64,000 bases of DNA from the NCBI GenBank assembly GCA_022036555.1, contig CM039128.1, forward strand, positions 5,511,926-5,575,925, read 5' to 3'. The stretch is from Microstegium vimineum (Eukaryota; Streptophyta; Magnoliopsida; Poales; Poaceae). A model generated the notes under the pieces. That model worked only from the letters and a program-made list of their open reading frames with translations. It had not been told where the DNA came from and did not search any database. Both the position numbers and the translations under genes were made by a program. Every line of letters starts with the position of its first letter. Position 1 is the stretch's first letter. Below are positions 37,539 to 48,133 of this stretch, one piece after another.

Positions 37539-38280
37539 ATGGACGCCGGTGGATCGAGTGGAGGTGCTAGATGAAAGGGGTCAAGATCAAAGTCTCGCAC
37601 CCGCTTAGCCGATGATGGCTTGAATCCCAGGCAGAGGATGGCTCAAGAGGAAGAACTGCAGAGGGCAGGGAGAACCATCAGATATGATGTTTGCCCAGAG
37701 ACTCCCCCAGAGTTAGGTTTGTTCAATAGCTTCCATCTTATGGAGTATCTTGAGGAGGTCCTTGTCAGAGTGCCTCAGGACACTCCTGGCAGAGTCAGAG
37801 AAAGCTATTATCTTTAGTGGAGGACTGTCCAAGAGCAGAGGGCCATCAATCCCTATGATGTGCCAAAGGACATGAGTGTGGATTACAGATTTTGGAATGT
37901 TTTTCATTCCGAATACTATCTCACTATCCTCTTTCAAGCTGCAAAACCCAGAATCATCAAAATGAAGTATGTTGATTGGGAGCACTTGGAAATCAAGAAA
38001 TATCCTATGTTTGACAGGGTCATTGATCAGTGCAAGCAGCTTGGGATGTATCACTGGATGGGATTCCAGAATGGATGGAACACAGAGATCATCCACCAGT
38101 TCTATTCCACTTACTATCTTGATAGGGAGAACTTGGTGATGCATTAGATGACAGAGGGCTTGCACTACAAGATTGACTATGTGACATTTGCCCTCCTTCT
38201 GGGCTTTGGTGAGGAGGACAGAGAGTGCATTAATATTCATGATGAAAGAGGGCTGACCAATGAGGAAATCTCATAGCAGG
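37539..38280 (+). pseudogene. Third ORF of element D, truncated at the D/B junction
   Basis: One reading frame from ATG 37539 to about 38276, broken only by TGA (37572-37574) and TAG (37815-37817, 38145-38147, 38274-38276). Its middle (VDWEHLEIKKY, IIHQFYSTYYLDRENLVMH) aligns in character with the REFYASIWVDPEHKFVQYT region of the third ORF of A, so they are probably homologous. No signal peptide or membrane segment is visible. The frame ends where B gag sequence starts. Confidence 0.65.
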
Positions 38281-39420
38281 GCTAATGATAGTGACGATGA
38301 AGAAGCACCTTCCTATGATGAGCTAATTAAAATTTGCAACAAGTACGCTAGCATCATAAGGAAGTACAAAGGTAAAAATGACAAGCTACTAGAGATTAAA
38401 GGAAACTTGCATGATAAGCTTGACACCTTGACTAGTGCTAATGATGATTTGAAGCTTGAGATTAATTCTCTCACATCTAGCACTAGGGAGCTCAAAGCCT
38501 CTCTTAAGCAAGCTAATGAGAAACATGATAAGCTTGAGAGGTCAACACAAGAGCTCCACACAAGGTATAACTTGCTAAAAGATGACTACCAAAATGTGAA
38601 GCAAGAACATGGCACACTAGTGGTAGCAAATGAATTGCTTAATCAAGATCTTGCTACAGATGTTGCTACTAACCCGTGTGCTAAGTGTGATAGTGCTACC
38701 TCGTGTGATATCTTGATTGATGATGTGGCTCTTGAGCAAAGTGCCAAGTGTAAGGGAAAGAGGGTTGTCAAAGCCGACAAGTATGATGACTATGTCAAGA
38801 TGAGAGAAGAAAACTCAAAGCTCAAGGAAGAGCTAATCACTCTCAAGTCTAACAAGCCTATTGTCATCAAGCCGGCTCAAGAAGAAGACAAGGATGCTAT
38901 CACATTGATCACCTCTCTAAGAGAAGAAATTGTCAAACTCAAGAATGACAAGACAAAGCTTACAAGTGGTTTTGAGAAGTTCACCAAGGGTCACAACCTT
39001 CAAAGTGAGCTTTTGATGAGCATCGTCATGAAGAATGACAAGACCGGCATTGGGTTCAAGGAGAACCAAATCATGAAGGCAAAGGTTGAGATTGAGGCCA
39101 AGAATTATTACAAGAACAAGTACAATGGATACAATCAAGAGTACTCAAAGCCCAAGCCAAGAAGATGCTTTGAGTGTGGTCAAGTGGGTCATTTCGCTTA
39201 TGATTGCAAGAATCAACCACCCAAGACCTTGCCCAAGCACACAAGGTCATTTTCTCATGATGCTCACTATGTCATCAAGAAGGACCACAAGGAGAGACCA
39301 CTAGTAGTATTTCTTGGTCCTCCAATGAAGAACAAGCCTAGAGTTCTTTGGGTTGCAAAGGAGATGGTTACCAATGCAATGGGGCCCCGCTTTGAGTGGG
39401 TTCCCAAACAACAAGCTTAA
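38281..39420 (+). pseudogene. Gag of element B, 5'-truncated
   Basis: Starts abruptly in the acidic linker (DSDDEEAPSYDELIKICNKY) that in the intact homologue of A lies about 430 residues into gag. It continues through a long coiled coil, the second CCHC knuckle (CFECGQVGHFAYDC, about 39168-39210) and the conserved tail, to a TAA at 39418-39420. The LTR, primer site, capsid domain and first knuckle are missing. Confidence 0.88.
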
Positions 39421-39441
39421 CTCCAAGTTGCTTGTGTGTAG

Positions 39442-41848
39442 GTGAACTACAAGACCGGTGAAAGTCATTGGGTGATTGATAGTGGTTGCACTCAACATAT
39501 GACCGGTGACTCCCGGATGTTCACTACACTTGATGAAGAATGTGAAGGGCAAGACAAGATTACCTTTGGGGACAATTCAAAAGCTAAAGTTCAAGGTCTA
39601 GGCAAAGTGGCAATCTCCAATGATCAATCAATATCAAATGTCTTGCTAGTACAATCTCTAAGCTTCAACTTGCTTTCCGTGGGTCAACTTTGTGATCTTG
39701 GATTCCATTGTCTCTTCACTCCAACCGAGGTGATTGTAACCAAGATTGAAGATTCATCAATGATATTCAAAGGGTTTCGGCACAACAACCTCTACTTAGT
39801 GGATTTCACCTCAAATGAAGCCGATTTGCAAACATGTATATTCTCCAAGAGTTCTTTGGGTTGGCTTTGGCATAGAATATTAGCTCATGTGGGCATGTCA
39901 ACTTTGAAGAAACTTGTCAAGAAGGAGATGGTTAGAGGTGTGAAGGATGTGGTGTTTGAGAAGGACAAGTTGTGTAGTGCATGTCAAGCCGGCAAGCAAG
40001 TTGCCAACACCCATCCCACTAAAGCATTCATGTCAACCTCAAGAGTCCTAGAGCTACTCCACATGGATTTATTTGGACCTACCACCTATGCAAGCCTTGG
40101 AGGGAATCTCTTTTGCCTAGTGGCAGTTGATGATTACTATAGATACACTTGGGTGTTCTTTCTTCAAGACAAGAGTGAAACTGAAGCTATCTTCAAAAAG
40201 TTTGCAACAAGGGCACAAAATGAGTTTGAAGTGAATATCAAGAAGATAAGAAGTGACAATGGCGCCGAGTTTGTCAACACCAAGATTGAAGACTATTGTG
40301 ATGAAGTGGGGATCAAGCATGAGGTATCCGCCACATATACTCCACAACAAAATGGTGTTGTAGAGAGGAAGAACCGAACGCTCATAACTCTAGCAAGATC
40401 TATGCTTGATGAGTACAACACCCCGGAGAAGTTTTGGACGGAGGCCATCAGCACCGCTTGCTATGAGGCAAACCGCCTCTTCATCCAAAGGCTATTGAAG
40501 AAGACTCCCTATGAGCTTGTGAATGGGAATAAGCCGGATATTTCATTCTTCCGGGTGTTTGGTTGCAAACTGTACATCTATAAGAAGCGCCAACACTTGG
40601 GTAAATTCCAACGGCGGTGTGACCTTGGTTTCCTTGTTGGATATTTGCTTAAGTCCAAGGCATACCTTGTATTTAACAAAGCCACCGGCTTAGTTGAAGA
40701 AACGTATGACTTGGAATTTGATGAAACTAATGGCTCCCAAGGAGCGCTTGAGGATATTGATGTAGGTGATGAACCTTTGAGGGAGGCAATGAAGAATATG
40801 CCAATTGGTGCTATCAACCCGCAAGAGGTGGAAGAAGTAGAAGATGATGATAATCAAGATCCTTCTCCACCTCGCACGCCTCAAGTTGAAGAAGATCAAG
40901 TGAGGGAAGCTTAAGAAGATACCTTCATCCCTCAAGATCAAGTCGAGGCCGAAGCAAGCAATGTTGAAGCACCACGCCCTCCTCCTCAAGTTCATGATAG
41001 AAGATCAACACCTATCCTTCAAGCACACCCCCATGATCAAATCACAGGAAGTCCATCAAGGGGAGTAATGACTCGCTCTAGACTTGCATCTTATGTTGAA
41101 CATCACTCGTTTGTTTCCTTTGTTGAGCCTACTAGCATTGAGGACGCACTTGCGGATCCAGATTGGGTGAATGCCATGCATGAAGAACTCAAAAACTTCA
41201 CCCGGAACCAAGTGTGGACACTTGAAGAAAGGCCAAAGGGAGCAAGAATCATTGGCACCAAGTGGGTGTTTAGGAACAAGCAAGATGATCAAGGCGTTGT
41301 GGTGAGGAACAAGGCAAGATTGGTGGCAAAGGGGTTCTCTCAAGTAGAAGGACTTGATTTTGGAGAGACCTTTGCCCCGGTTGCAAGACTTGAAGCCATC
41401 CGTATCCTTTTGGCGTATACTTCACATCACAAAATGAAACTCTTTCAAATGGATGTGAAGAGCGCCTTCTTAAATGGTTTCATCAATGAACTTGTCTATG
41501 TCTCACAACCTCTCGGGTTTGAAGATCCAAACTTGCCTAATCATGTCTATAGGTTGTCCAAGGCTCTCTACAGATTGAAGCAAGCTCCAAGAGCTTGGTA
41601 TGAGAGGCTAAGGGACTTCCTACTCAAGAAGGGCTTCAAGATCGGGATCGTCGACACAACACTATTTACCAAGAAGCTTAATGGAGAGATCTTTGTTTGC
41701 CAAGTATATGTCGATGACATTATATTTGGGTCAACAAACCAAGACCATTGCAAGGAGTTTGGTGCATTGATGTCCAAGGAGTTTGAGATGTCGATGATTG
41801 GCGAGCTAACCTTATTCCTTGGCTTCCAAGTGAAGCAATTGAGGGAGG
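39442..41848 (+). pseudogene. Pol of element B, part 1: protease, integrase, RT (first half)
   Basis: In the same frame as gag but separated by TAA, six codons and TAG. The protease has VIDSGCTQHMTG; integrase has HRILAHVG...CSACQAGKQ, HMDLFGPTTY, RSDNGAEF and GVVERKNRT. A TAA at 40912-40914 separates integrase from RT, in frame. RT shows GTKWVFRNKQDDQGVV, MDVKSAFLNG and intact YVDDIIFGS (about 41705-41731). It is cut at KQLRE by element C. Confidence 0.9.
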
Positions 41849-43970
41849 TGTCACACCCAATTGTAAGGATAAAATTGAATATGAATAACTCATGTGTGCC
41901 CAGAGATCAATCACACACATAAGCCGACAAATCTTTAAATAGTACCATCACTGAGTGCTTATTACATAACGAATAATATTCTTAAACAAAACAACGGAAA
42001 ATAAAGATAACTCTCGCGACGAAGCTCCACTTCACAGGGAACGCTGACTGGTTGACCACTAGCCTAGTACTCCTCACGGTAGTCTTCATAGCCATCTGAA
42101 GGGGTTGAGAAAGCAAGAGTGAGCACTTAAAGTACTCAGCAAGAGTAACACATGGTTATGAAGCTCAAAGGTTGACACTGTCTGTACTGCGGTTGCTTTT
42201 AACTTGGTCAAGTTTTACCAACACTTAGCTTTAATTATGCATAGCCCAATTGATAACCCCATGATATAAATATAATAAACCACATTAACAGTTAAACAAC
42301 ATGATCATCTACACTGTGAGTTTTCCAGGCCGCTCGTAACCGTGAGCACGGCTATCATGATAGATTTACACTCTGCAGAGGTTATACACTTTACCCACAA
42401 GCCATGTTACCCATATGCCCGGGTTTATAACTCCCATAACACTTCCAAGGTGAGTGGGCAGGGAACACTATGAAGTCTTTCAAAAGCCCTTTCTAGCATG
42501 TAGCGGACCCTACGGACCCAATGCAAAGGGGAATATGGGACACCCCGATGGTACCACCCGCAGCGGTCCCCACACAAGCTATACCCCATAACCAGCTCGG
42601 CAAAGGTGCCTTTCACGAACCACAAGCATGCTAGTCCAAACTTTATACTTAATTAAAGCCAGAGCCATCATAGCACTCGTGGTTGTATTTGAAATCCCAG
42701 CTTTTGTCCTACAGTGGGGTCCTATTCCATGTTGCTACAAAAGCCAGTTTTATCTCATTGTTGCATATATCATTAATCAAGATTCACCTCAAGATCCACC
42801 ATTGTAAAGCATAGCCAAGCTACCCATATGCATAGAAACCCATGGTAACAAGGTAAAAGATAACAAAGCTATGGTATAGATCTAATAGGAATCAAATTAG
42901 ACACATGCAATCATGACTAGATGAATTATGGTGAATAGGTAACAAGGATGATCCCATGTTAAACTTGCCTTGATCCGAAAGCTCTTGGTGATCCTGATCT
43001 GCTGCAAAGAACTCTTGTTCACCGAAGATCTCACCGGCTGTACTCGATCAACATCACCACGCAATCATCCGAACAATCATACACAAAGCAATAAAGACAT
43101 GATCAGAACATTACACCATAAACAATAAAGAGACTTTGACAAGGTTATAAAACATATCCATACTTTACTACGATCACAAAGACGCGAGAATCACACTAAT
43201 CGGATCTAAAACGAATAAGTTATAGATTAAACAGGACTTTGAAAAGAGCAAGATTAAAGCATTACCAAATTAATTTTCTTTGATTTTCAAAAGTAATTAA
43301 CATAGGTGAAATATATACTACTGGATAGAGCATAAAATTACGGATCTAACGCAACTTGAACGGGTCGATTTGGATTTAAAACAAGCAAAATATAAGCATT
43401 TGAAAATCAGTGGCAAAACTGTAATTAGGGTTTTTATTTAAAATCGAATTAATCTGATCTAAAAAGGAAATACGTTTTCCCGAGGGGAAAACGTAAAGAT
43501 CAAAGGCCCTTTGGACTGCGGGTTTAGAGCTGGAAAAAGTCAGGGTCGCTTTAGCAAAAGTCCAGAGCGAAGGGGTATCGGGCTTTCTGGTCCGTTAGAT
43601 CAGAGGTGGATGGATCAGATTAGATCCGGGGAAGGGAGGCGGCACAATGGGCAGCGCTCCACCGGAGTTGGGCGGCGTGCGGCGGCTCCATGGCCGGCCG
43701 AGGCGAAAGCTCGTCGGCGTAAGCCGTTCGGGGGCTTTGGTGCCCCGTTTTCAAATCCGAGGGCACCGGAAGAACAAGGAGACGACGACGAACTCATCCA
43801 GAGCCACGGCGAGGCTCGGGGACGGATGGGAAGCACCGACGACATAGCACGGCGGCGGCGGATGTTCTGCGCACGGCGGCGCGAGGCAGTTAGGGGCTCG
43901 GATGCCCAATCCGGCCGGGAAAAGGGTCGGGAAGCGAGAGGATGACACGGTGAAGCTATCCCGGGCCACT
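41849..43970. repeat. Left arm of solo LTR C
   Basis: 2.1 kb, AT-rich at first and GC-rich after about 43490. Open frames in the GC-rich end show no family resemblance and are not called as genes. Confidence 0.7.
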
Positions 43971-45648
43971 TGTAGAATCATGGACCCTTGTGTTTAGGCG
44001 ATTAACGACAATACTAGATCACTATGACTAATGTGTGTTTTGCAAAGACAAAGTCATATATGTTAGTTCATGAGTGATGTATTTTGAATGGGCTTAATGG
44101 ATATTCATGCCCCCAAGATGGAAATCGTTTCAGTTGCAAAGGATGGAGATACTTGACGAAGACTAGGCTAGTTCTTAGTGCCATAAGGTTGAGAAGGGCA
44201 CTAAGTATAGCTAGGGCTTTTGTTTTTCCTTTGACCGTACTATAAAGGGGGGTATGAGGTTAGTAGCTTGACCTAGGAGAGTTTAGGAAAGTGGGTATAT
44301 GCACACTTGTCACAACTAGTCCTAGAGACCTTGCTTTCAGCCCTTGATAAACCCTAGAAGTGGTAGGAGAAAAATCCCTTTAGAAACCTTAGCGAAAACG
44401 GTTGATAGAGAGGGAGAAAGAGGCTCCGGACCACTCTGCTTAGTAGGCACCGGACCAAGGAGAGTAGTCCGGTGGTCCCTGACTTAGGCAGATTCTCAGC
44501 TCGAGGAGCTTCGGACCACCTGTCTGGAAAGCACCGGACCATAGGAGAGTGGTCCGGTGGCTTGGTTCAGAGAGTCAGAAGGCTCCGGACTAGTCCGACG
44601 GTGTGTCCGACGGCTAGTCCGACGCCTCAAGACAGGAAGTTTGGTCTATTCAGAGAGCACCCTGGCTCCGGACCAGAGCGTCGGACCAGGGCACCGGACC
44701 AAGGAGAGTGGTCCGGTGGTGTGTAAAAGAGAGATCAGTTTTCGCTCAGAGAGCATCGAGGCTCCGGACCAGAGCGTCGGACCAGCGCGTCGGACCGAGC
44801 AGAGTAGTCCGACGGTGCCTGAGTTTGGAACGAGAGTGAGCTCCGGACCAGTGTGCATGGTCTGGTGGTGTGAGCTCCGGACTAGTCCGGTGGCTACGTA
44901 GAGAAAAGAAAAAGTGAAAAACGGCTAGTTTTGGAGGTGGGGACTATTTATAGTTGCCCCCTTGGACCTTAGAGGTCTTCTTGGCCATTGTTTCAGCTGG
45001 TGACACCTTGAGAAATCTTTTGGAGAGCCAAGAGTCTAGTGAGGGAGAGATTAGAGAGAGTTCATCTTGTTCTTCCCTCCTAGAGTGATTAGGAGTGACT
45101 TGTGTGCATCCATCCACCTTCCTAGCCTTGAGTGGGTCAAGTGAAGGTCTTGTGCTTGTTACTCTTGGTGTTCGACAGCACCTAGACGGTTTGGTGGTGT
45201 TCGGAGGAAGTGACCGCCGGGAGATTGTTGGCGGCTCTTCTCCAAGCTCTTGTGATCGGTTTGTGGGCGATTCACCGAGCCGGAGTGGCGAAGAATCAGC
45301 CCGTAGAGAGCACTCTACCCTTGCGCGGGTAGAGGGGGAGCGATACCTTGCGAGGTGCTCCAACGAGGACTAGGGGGTGTGTCGACACCTCGATACCTCG
45401 GGAAAAAATCGCTGCGTCCATGAGATTCTCTTTTCCCTAGCTCTTTACATTTCCGTCTTGTTTTTACATTTCCTACTAGAATTGCTTAGGTTGTCTTTAA
45501 TTCCTATGAACTGCTACCGCTTTCTAGTTAGGACACACGGACGGTAGGCACTAGGGGGTGATTGGCATTTGATAGGTTTTTATATTTGCTTTAGAAATTT
45601 AAAACAAGCCCAATTCACCCCCCCTTCTTGGGCATCTTGATCCTTTCA
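43971..45648 (+). repeat. 5' LTR of element A
   Basis: Starts TGTAGAATCATGGACCC and ends GATCCTTTCA. A TATAAA box at 44241-44246 has the same context as that of D. A second TATTTATAG lies at 44945-44953. The region 44420-44900 is packed with CTCCGGACCA, GTCGGACCA and TGGTCCGGTGG words on both strands. Confidence 0.95.
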
Positions 45649-45650
45649 AT

Positions 45651-45663
45651 TGGTATCAGAGCC
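45651..45663 (+). promoter_or_regulatory. Primer binding site of element A (tRNA-Met)
   Basis: TGGTATCAGAGCC, the standard initiator tRNA-Met complement, 2 nt after the LTR. Confidence 0.93.
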
Positions 45664-45700
45664 TTGTTGCTCTAAATTAGGCTTCACCGCCTTGAGCAAG

Positions 45701-48112
45701 ATGTCCCATGGGGATGAACCGCCACCCATGTTCGATGGGGATGACTTTCCGTATTGGAAAGTGCAGATGGAGGCCTACCTTGAGGCCGTGGATGTCGGCG
45801 TTCACAAAGCCGCCACCCAAGGTGGATCGGTGTTCGCCAAGGACCCTTACTTTGAGAAGAACAATGCCAAGGCAAAGAATATTCTTTTCCGTGGCATTTG
45901 CAAGGATGTGTTCAACCGTGTGCGGAATTGCAAAACCGCTCATGAGATTTGGACAAACATTTGTGCTCTTCACGAGGGCACTAAATGTGAAAGAGAAGAG
46001 CGCTATCACCTTATCATTGCTAAGTTAAATGCTTTCACCATGCTATCTCATGAAAATGCTAATGAAATGTATTCTCGCTTGAATGTGCTTGTAGAGGAGT
46101 TGAATGGCCTTGGACTCTCTCAAATGACACCGACCGATGTGGTGCGCAAGATACTTTGTGTCCTTCCAATAGACAAGTATAGCCACATCGTCACGGTTCT
46201 TCATCAAGGCGATCTCTCCGCAACTACACCATTACAAGTGTTGGGCAAGATCAATGCTCATGAGATGTACATGAAGATCAATGATGGAACTTCATCATCC
46301 TCCAAGAAGAAGGAGAAGGAAGAAAAGAAGGACCTTGCTCTCAAGGCATCTTCCAAGGAGAAGTGCAAGATTCAATATGTTTTTGAGAGCACAAGTGATG
46401 ATGATGATGAAGACAACATCGCTCTCATGGTGAAGAAGACCGCCAAGATGTTGAAGAGGCTAAACAAGAATGGAGTCAAGTTTGACTCAAAGAAGAAGAA
46501 ATTCTTCACAAGCTCTTCAAGGAAGCCAATCTCCCAAATGAAGTGCTACAATTGCGGCACTCTTGGTCATCTAGCCCATGCATGTCCCGAAGAGAAGAAA
46601 GACAAGTTCAAGAACAACAAGTTCAAGAACAATAAGTTCAAGAACTTCAAGAAGAACAAGGGCGGCAATGATGACTCAAGTGATGACAACAAGAAGCAAG
46701 ACAAGCCATACAAGAAGAAGAAGAACTTCAACTTCCACAAGAAGAAGAAGGATGGCAAGGCTTACATTGTGGGTGATTGGCTCACCGACATTGATGATTC
46801 AAACGACTCCTCCGATGATGAGAGTGAAGAAGAGAAGGTGGACGCTTTGGTGATTGGTTCTTCGATTCCACCGCCACCTCCTCCTTCATCGCCGGGCTCA
46901 TCCTCTACACACCTATGCCTTATGGCTAAAGGTGACAAGAAGGTACAAAAAGAGGATGATGGTGATGACCTCTCTAGTGATGATAGTGATGATGAAGAAG
47001 CACCTTCCTATGATGAACTAATTAAAATTTGCAACAAATATGCTAGCATCATAAGGAAGTACAAGAGTAAAAATGACAAACTTCTTGAAATCAAGGAAAA
47101 CTTGCATGATAAGCTTGATAACTTGTCTAGTGCTAATGATGATTTGAAGCTTGAGATTAACTCTCTCACATCTAGCACTAGGGAGCTCAAAGCCTCTCTT
47201 AAGCAAGCCAATGAGAAACATGATAAGCTTGAGAGGTCATCCCAAGAGCTCCTCACAAGGTTTAACTTGCTAAAAGATGACTACAATCAAGTGAAAAGTG
47301 ATCATGGCACACTAGTTGTAGCAAATGAATTACTTACTCAAGATCTTACACATGTTGCTACTAACTCGTGTGCTAAGTGTGCAAGTGCTACCTCTTGTGA
47401 TATCGAGCTTGATGATGTGGCTCTTGAGCAAAGCGCCAAGTGCAAGGGCAAGAGAGTCGTAGAAGCCGACAAGTATAATGATTATGTGAAGATGAGTAAA
47501 GAGAACTCAAAGCTCAAGGAAGATCTCATCAACCTCAAGGCAAACAAGCCCTTCACCATCAAGCCGGCTCTAGAAGAAGACAAAGATGCCATCACCTTGA
47601 TCAACTCTCTTCGAGAAGAAATTGCCAAGCTCAAGAATGACAAGACCAAGCTTACAAGTGGCCTTGAAAAGTTCACCAAGGGCCACAACCTCCAAAGTGA
47701 GCTTCTAATGAGCACCGTCATGAAGAGTGACAAGACCGGTATTGGGTACAAGGAGAATCAAGTGATGAAGGCCAAGGTCAAGATTGAAGCCAAGAACTAC
47801 TACAAGAACAAGTACAATGGCTACAATCAAGAGAAGCCAAAGCCGAAGCCTAAGAGGTGCTTTGGATGTGGACAAATTGGTCATCTATCATTTCAATGCA
47901 AGGCTCCACTTCCCAAGACCTTGCCCAAGCACACTAGGCCATTTGCTCATGATGCTCACTATGTCATCAACAAAGATTCCAAGGGTAGACCACTTGTGGT
48001 GTTTCTTGGACCACCAATGAAGAACAAGCCTAGGGTTCTTTGGGTTGCTAAGGAGTTGGTTGACAAGGCAATGGGGCCCCGCACTAAGGGGGTTCCCAAA
48101 CAACAAGCTTAA
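45701..48112 (+). CDS. Gag of element A, 803 aa, two distant zinc knuckles
   Basis: Intact open frame from ATG 45701 (50 nt after the primer site) to TAA 48110-48112. The capsid-type N-terminal half begins MSHGDEPPPMFDGDDFPYWK and includes VRNCKTAHEIWTNI and LNALGL-type blocks. A first CCHC knuckle (CYNCGTLGHLAHAC, 46544-46585) is followed by a Lys-rich stretch, an acidic Ser/Asp linker and about 300 residues of coiled coil. A second knuckle (CFGCGQIGHLSFQC) lies at 47858-47899, near the C-terminus. The length is large for copia gag but usual for the SIRE lineage. It forms virus-like particles that package the element RNA. Confidence 0.92.
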   Translation: MSHGDEPPPMFDGDDFPYWKVQMEAYLEAVDVGVHKAATQGGSVFAKDPYFEKNNAKAKNILFRGICKDVFNRVRNCKTAHEIWTNICALHEGTKCEREERYHLIIAKLNAFTMLSHENANEMYSRLNVLVEELNGLGLSQMTPTDVVRKILCVLPIDKYSHIVTVLHQGDLSATTPLQVLGKINAHEMYMKINDGTSSSSKKKEKEEKKDLALKASSKEKCKIQYVFESTSDDDDEDNIALMVKKTAKMLKRLNKNGVKFDSKKKKFFTSSSRKPISQMKCYNCGTLGHLAHACPEEKKDKFKNNKFKNNKFKNFKKNKGGNDDSSDDNKKQDKPYKKKKNFNFHKKKKDGKAYIVGDWLTDIDDSNDSSDDESEEEKVDALVIGSSIPPPPPPSSPGSSSTHLCLMAKGDKKVQKEDDGDDLSSDDSDDEEAPSYDELIKICNKYASIIRKYKSKNDKLLEIKENLHDKLDNLSSANDDLKLEINSLTSSTRELKASLKQANEKHDKLERSSQELLTRFNLLKDDYNQVKSDHGTLVVANELLTQDLTHVATNSCAKCASATSCDIELDDVALEQSAKCKGKRVVEADKYNDYVKMSKENSKLKEDLINLKANKPFTIKPALEEDKDAITLINSLREEIAKLKNDKTKLTSGLEKFTKGHNLQSELLMSTVMKSDKTGIGYKENQVMKAKVKIEAKNYYKNKYNGYNQEKPKPKPKRCFGCGQIGHLSFQCKAPLPKTLPKHTRPFAHDAHYVINKDSKGRPLVVFLGPPMKNKPRVLWVAKELVDKAMGPRTKGVPKQQA

Positions 48113-48133
48113 CTCCAAGTTGCTTGTGTGTAG

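Larger units (their letters stand above)
25348..38280 (+). mobile_element. D: SIRE-like Ty1/copia element, 3' end lost, interrupted by E
   Basis: 5' LTR, tRNA-Met-type primer site, long gag, pol and the start of a third ORF are present in that order. The copia order (integrase before RT), long gag and downstream third ORF indicate the SIRE/Maximus lineage. The element carries at least four frameshifts and several stops. No 3' LTR follows. Near 38280 its third ORF passes directly into the gag of element B. Confidence 0.85.

Noticed and set aside
43511..43945. 144-aa frame in the GC-rich part of C
   Set aside because: Arg/Gly-rich, no family resemblance, lies in a probable LTR.
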